Shown piece after piece: positions 59,865 to 64,000 of a DNA stretch of 64,000 nt (positions are counted from its first letter, which is position 1; each line of letters starts with the position of its first letter). Under the pieces are notes generated by a model. It did no database searches. It had not been told where the DNA came from and saw nothing but the letters and a program-made list of their open reading frames with translations. The translations under genes and the position numbers were made by a program. The stretch lies in assembly GCA_022661535.1 (NCBI GenBank), contig JAKULF010000010.1, positions 186,001-250,000 of the forward strand, written 5' to 3'. This DNA comes from Eutypa lata (lineage: Eukaryota; Ascomycota; Sordariomycetes; Xylariales; Diatrypaceae).

Positions 59865-61211
59865 TTGGAAGTACATTTTGATAGGCAGTATATTATCAAT
59901 TCAAACAGGGGCTTGGCAGAACCTGGCAGACCACCTCTTCTCGCATACTTTACCCTCCCCTCGGCCTCACAAGAAATCATGAAGGCCTTGCAGTCCACCG
60001 TCACTGTCCCCTTCACCGTAGATAGCATCCAGTTGGGCATGCTTGCCTTTCCTGACTCACCGGACTTGTATCGCATCCGCCTCCAGCCCGCGCACGCCGG
60101 CGCGAGCGGGACAACCATTAAGTACCTAGCCGCCCCGAACTCGAGCAAGCTATTCATCGGGCCCGACGCTCACATTCGTCGCTACAATAACCTCGCTTTC
60201 GACCGCGTCCCTGCCGGTGACTGGGTTGTCGGCCGGCTCGTCGTCGCCGAGAAAGGCGATGACAGCCAGCGGGGCAAGCTCGAGCTTGCATCGACCTAGG
60301 CTGATACCGTTGATGCGCTTGAAGGCCTGGGGCTATGCAGCGCTGAGCCCACCTGGTGCGGCACGACCGTCTATGAATAGGACTGCCAGGACACACTGGA
60401 GAATCCGCGCTGGACCACCGTGATCAATGCGACCGGGGAGGAAATCAATGTCCCCAGACCCACCGATCTTCAGTGCATGGACTACGTCTCCGCGTTCATC
60501 GTCGCTAACCCCACCCAAGTTGTGACGGATGCAAAGGGGGTAGTCCGCGTGTTGGATTGGTTGCCCGGCCACTGGGTGGGCATTAAGAACGAATCCCGCA
60601 TTTACGAGATCATCCAGTCGCGCGATCCCGGGCTGGCACCGCGCTTTTTGGGCCATGTCATGGAGAACCGCTTCCGGGTGATCGGGTTCCTGCTCGAGCG
60701 CATCCCTGACGCTCACGAGGCTGGCCCCTCAGACTTAGAGGAGTGCAGGGCCGCTCTGGCTCGGCTGCACGCGCTCGGTATCGCGAAGGGGCAGCTGAGC
60801 CGACACTCCTTCCTCGTGCGGAACGATGGTTCTGTCTTAATCCAGGGGCCTTTCATCGGCTCACCCGAGGACGTAGGTAATGAGAACGACGAGGTCATGA
60901 ATACGGAGATGAAGAGCCTCGAAAAGGTCCTCACCCGTAGCCCGTCCGAGTTCGAGGACCAGTCGGCGAGGATGCTCAGGCTCGTCGATCCCCAGAGGAT
61001 GAAGTTGCTGGAGGAGTTTGAGAAGGCCCATGGGACTGTGTTGCCCTTTGTGTTTTGGCAGGAGTCTCCTGAGGGTGGCGGGCGTATCACGCTCACGGTC
61101 GAACAGCATGGGGTGTTGGCTAAGGAGTACGAGGGGAATGGATACTGCTGGACAAAGGAGCTCCAGGAGAAAGCGGAGAAGCGGTTCGGGCCATCTGTGG
61201 AGGTTGTCTGA
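59865..61211 (+). pseudogene. Aminoglycoside-phosphotransferase/kinase-like gene with two stops
   Basis: One frame of about 448 codons is homologous throughout but carries TAG at about 60297 and again at about 60378. The first half has LLAYFTLPSASQEIMKALQ, VDSIQLGMLAFPDSPDLYRI and FDRVPAGDWVVGRLVV. Between the stops the frame reads ADTVDALEGLGLC and TWCGTTVYE. The rest reads DCQDTLENPRWTTVINATG, GIKNESRIYEIIQ, RFRVIGFLLERIPDA and LARLHALGIAKGQLSRHSFLVRNDG. The last two are the kinase-like hinge and catalytic region of proteins often annotated in fungi as alpha-galactosidase A or phosphotransferase-like. Both stops fit CAG changed to TAG. There is no upstream ATG in the frame before residue 39, so the 5' end is also lost or unplaced. 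Codon and base composition are otherwise normal. Confidence 0.72.
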
Positions 61212-64000
61212 GAAGTCGGGGCGGCTCAGGTCGGGACTTTTTAAGCGACGATAGGATTGATGAGAGGACCTGGAGGCGACGAAAGGTGTGACCTGGGGAC
61301 GAAATCATAGCCTATCGTATACCAAGGACAGTTGCCGGGTTAGGTTTTATCCGAATTATCCAACGTCGTTGAAGCCGCCACGGGCCAGAGAGACCCTAAG
61401 CGAGTTTAACATGGCTAGAATCATATATCTAAAACTTCGGGATGATATGAACTTTGAGCCAGAGCTACATTTTCTGTCAAACATAGGGAGGGATCATGTA
61501 TTATGAAGCAATGCGAGTAAAATGACAGTGGCAGCTACGTTTGTAAACGTGAAGAATAAGACTATCGACTTTTATTTAAGGATTGAATATCAGCTGTTGT
61601 AAAGACTCGTCAAGTCATGGACAGCGTCTCGTTCTGTGCCTGCAGCACACATATAAGTACAGGTAGTGACGGTGGCATCCCTTTGGCCCGGTAGTCCATG
61701 TCCATGATGAAGGCCGTCCCTCTCAAGAACAGTCAGCATCCGTGCTAGTTGGACGTGGGCAAGTCGAGACATGACCTCATTCTCCGGGTTGGTGATGATA
61801 TGGTGCAAGAGAAAGTAACAGCCATTAATTTACTACAAGTCGTCTCAACTGGTAATGAAGAGAAAGCCATTGTCCGTTAGAAAACCTTGAACTTTATATT
61901 TCGTCGTGTAACTGATGGAAGGACATCCTAATATAACACTCCCCCTTTACCCCGATTTTGATGGGATAAGGCCGACGTGAAGAAACGTCTTTGGCCGCGA
62001 CATTAGTATAGATACTGTTTCTGGACCCCCAAACCTCCAGTCCTGGAGGCTTGCACGCTACCTATTCAAGGTTCTACGCCAAATCATAAATAGCAGATTA
62101 TGTTAATTGGTGCCATGTAACGTGTAGCCTTGTGTTGCAGGCATCACAAAACGGTTGACAAGTCATCTGATACTCTTAGAGGTTTGTACAATGTATTAGC
62201 TAACCTGACATACCCCATTCATACACCTATTACGGGAACCGCCATGCATAGCTATCTCACAGACACGTTCTATCCCCATTCCACTAGTATCATCCTATTA
62301 CGCGGCCATGTGGTTCTCCTAGCCCTTTCTTACCTTCAGGAGCGCATTCCATCTTCGAACGACATCGGTGACAAATAATTATGCAATGTTTATCGTGTCA
62401 CAACTTTAGATATCCAGGTTGTGGCTGGATGGTTTCGCTTATAGTATCCGTCCTATCGGTCCGATTAAGCTGCGATCTAGATCTATGTGCTACGTTAGCC
62501 AACATCATACTACCATTACAGCTGATCTATTGCTGTTCAAAATTTCGATGCTGTGACTTTCATGTGGCTCATCTTCTTATAATACTCTGTAGCAGCGTCC
62601 GCCGGGGTAACCACGGTGGCATGGAAAGTTGGGGTCTAAAGGCGACTAAGCATTTTTCACCACGCCTTACGCCTTACGCCTAGCTGGGCTGCCTTTGCAC
62701 AACCATTTGGCTCTCACCATATTTGTAATACAAGGGTAGAATGTCTCAGAGGCCAAATGCTGCACGAGTTTGTTTGTCAAACTGTGAATCCTCTCGCAAA
62801 TTCAAGCGAGGCAAAGTCCTGAAGGGTTGGTATCTGGTGAGACAACTCTCAAGTCTGCTCTAAATCCGGACTCCTCGAAAAGCGTCATATCCTTCAATGA
62901 GGGACTCCGAATCGGCTGACGCTAAATTCCGAAGATCTTGCCCATCCGTTGGTGATATGGATGACCATAACCATGCTTGGCACGTTATTCTTTAAGGCCC
63001 GGGCCGACTACAATGCAAAGTCAAGGCTGAAAGTAAGTCTCAGCGGCGGCTTACCCAGACGAACAAAACCTGCTATCAGGTTATACGAACCTTTTGCAGT
63101 GAAACATCAGATTCAAGGCATCGAAATCTCACACGCACAGGGGCGCAGCATAACGTTATCAATTGTTCGATGTGTGGTGAAAGGACTTGTGGCAGCGTTC
63201 CTAACCATCTAAAACGACATCGGAATGATTGATATTGTTTTCTATCGAGTGAGCAGAAGAGAACTGAAATGATGACGAGATTGATAAGAGCAGCACAAAG
63301 AGCCATGTTTGCCTACCTAGCTATTGACAGACACGTCAGCTGTACTGCCACCCGATTTGTGGTGCACTATAATTACGTAGCTGAACAGGACAGGGGACGG
63401 AATGCATCTCGAATGGATCGCTATTATCCGCGTCAAGTCAAATACGAAAATTGATGGAACTACTTCGCTGCTTTAGGATCCTAAAAAGAAATAAATAAAT
63501 AACCAAGTTTACAATCAATACTTAGCCTATCGTGCATAAACACATGGCTGAATATTAAGTCCCTGATAGGCTTAATTAATGAAGGTGACAGGATTTCAAC
63601 GTCCCAGCCCATGTTCAGCTGGATGGCCTAGACAAACAATAAAAGCAGGAAATAAGGAGAAGAATGGAACCCCATCTCACCTCAGCACCAATTAAACCTG
63701 CGGGATACTACCTTGAGGCGTCTCGGAGGCGCATCGGAACAGCGGTCTGTAGAGTAGCATCTATGCAACGTTGGGAGCTTGGTCATCAGCTGTCGTCGTG
63801 AGATTCTGCACCTCGTAGGAAATCCCGCGTTACAACGTGGTGCCGGTATTTCGAGTTATTCCTCGTGAGCATGAGGTGAAGTAGGTACCCCTTCGGTCGC
63901 TATGTTGTGCATTGATATTTTTAACCATACTAGTGCTATACATTGCGTTTCGTACGACTTGTATTGAAGCTTAGGTTCGTATGTAGCTATTCATTGGCGT
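61212..64000. other. Gene-poor right end
   Basis: 2.8 kb to the edge of the window. Only short unrelated frames occur (for example 62949-63212 and 62130-62378). No gene, repeat family, RNA or RIP'd stretch is recognised. Confidence 0.4.

Noticed and set aside
1..64000. CRISPR arrays, bacterial operons, riboswitches
   Set aside because: Spliced eukaryotic genes throughout; no regularly spaced repeats of that kind.

Overview
The window looks like nuclear DNA of a filamentous ascomycete (Pezizomycotina, tentatively a Sordariomycete). The reasons are HET-domain genes, short introns of about 49-170 nt with GTRNGT-type donors and CTAAC/TTAAC-like branch points, a Pth11-like receptor, a CorA-like fungal protein, a con-13-like secreted protease, a BAS2-like secreted cysteine-rich protein, and a large AT-rich block with the signature of repeat-induced point mutation (RIP). 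Everything is read by eye; family names rest on recognised motifs, not on searches.

Layout. Bases 1 to about 10800 are a RIP-degraded repeat block at roughly 5-17% GC. CpA/TpG is nearly absent, CpG is retained, and there is no usable reading frame. From about 10800 the composition switches abruptly to normal gene-bearing DNA. Bases 11021-21408 form a segment rich in allorecognition-type genes: a HET protein on the minus strand (759 aa), an uncharacterised protein, a protein kinase and a second HET protein. Bases 21965-30000 hold uncharacterised proteins, a small zinc-finger protein, a four-exon amidohydrolase, and a three-exon protein combining a STAND-type N-terminus, a ubiquitin-like domain and a zinc ribbon. 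Bases 31201-35251 are housekeeping: TAF6 and the succinate dehydrogenase cytochrome b subunit SDHC, the latter split over three exons, two of them very short. Bases 36379-46000 carry a five-exon rhodopsin/Pth11-like membrane protein, a tRNA-like Pol III unit with two B boxes, a small conserved-looking protein, a secreted NucA/NucB-type nuclease and a GT69 mannosyltransferase. Bases 46787-47756 are a decayed HET gene. Bases 49037-53308 contain two secreted proteins: a duplicated BAS2-like cysteine-rich protein and a con-13-like metalloprotease. Bases 54317-61211 contain a seven-exon CorA-like protein, a threonine aldolase with two in-frame stops, an intact beta-lactamase-fold esterase, and an aminoglycoside-phosphotransferase-like gene with two in-frame stops. 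No gene is visible from 61212 to the end.

How the parts relate. No conventional metabolic cluster is evident. The strongest themes are (i) several HET, kinase and STAND/ubiquitin-like genes of the kind used in heterokaryon incompatibility and regulated cell death, close to a RIP'd repeat block, and (ii) secreted or surface proteins (nuclease, BAS2-like, protease, Pth11-like) in the middle. Five nonsense codons in three otherwise recognisable genes are all TAG or TAA, each explainable by a single C-to-T change at CpA. That is what leakage of RIP, or light RIP of once-duplicated genes, would produce.
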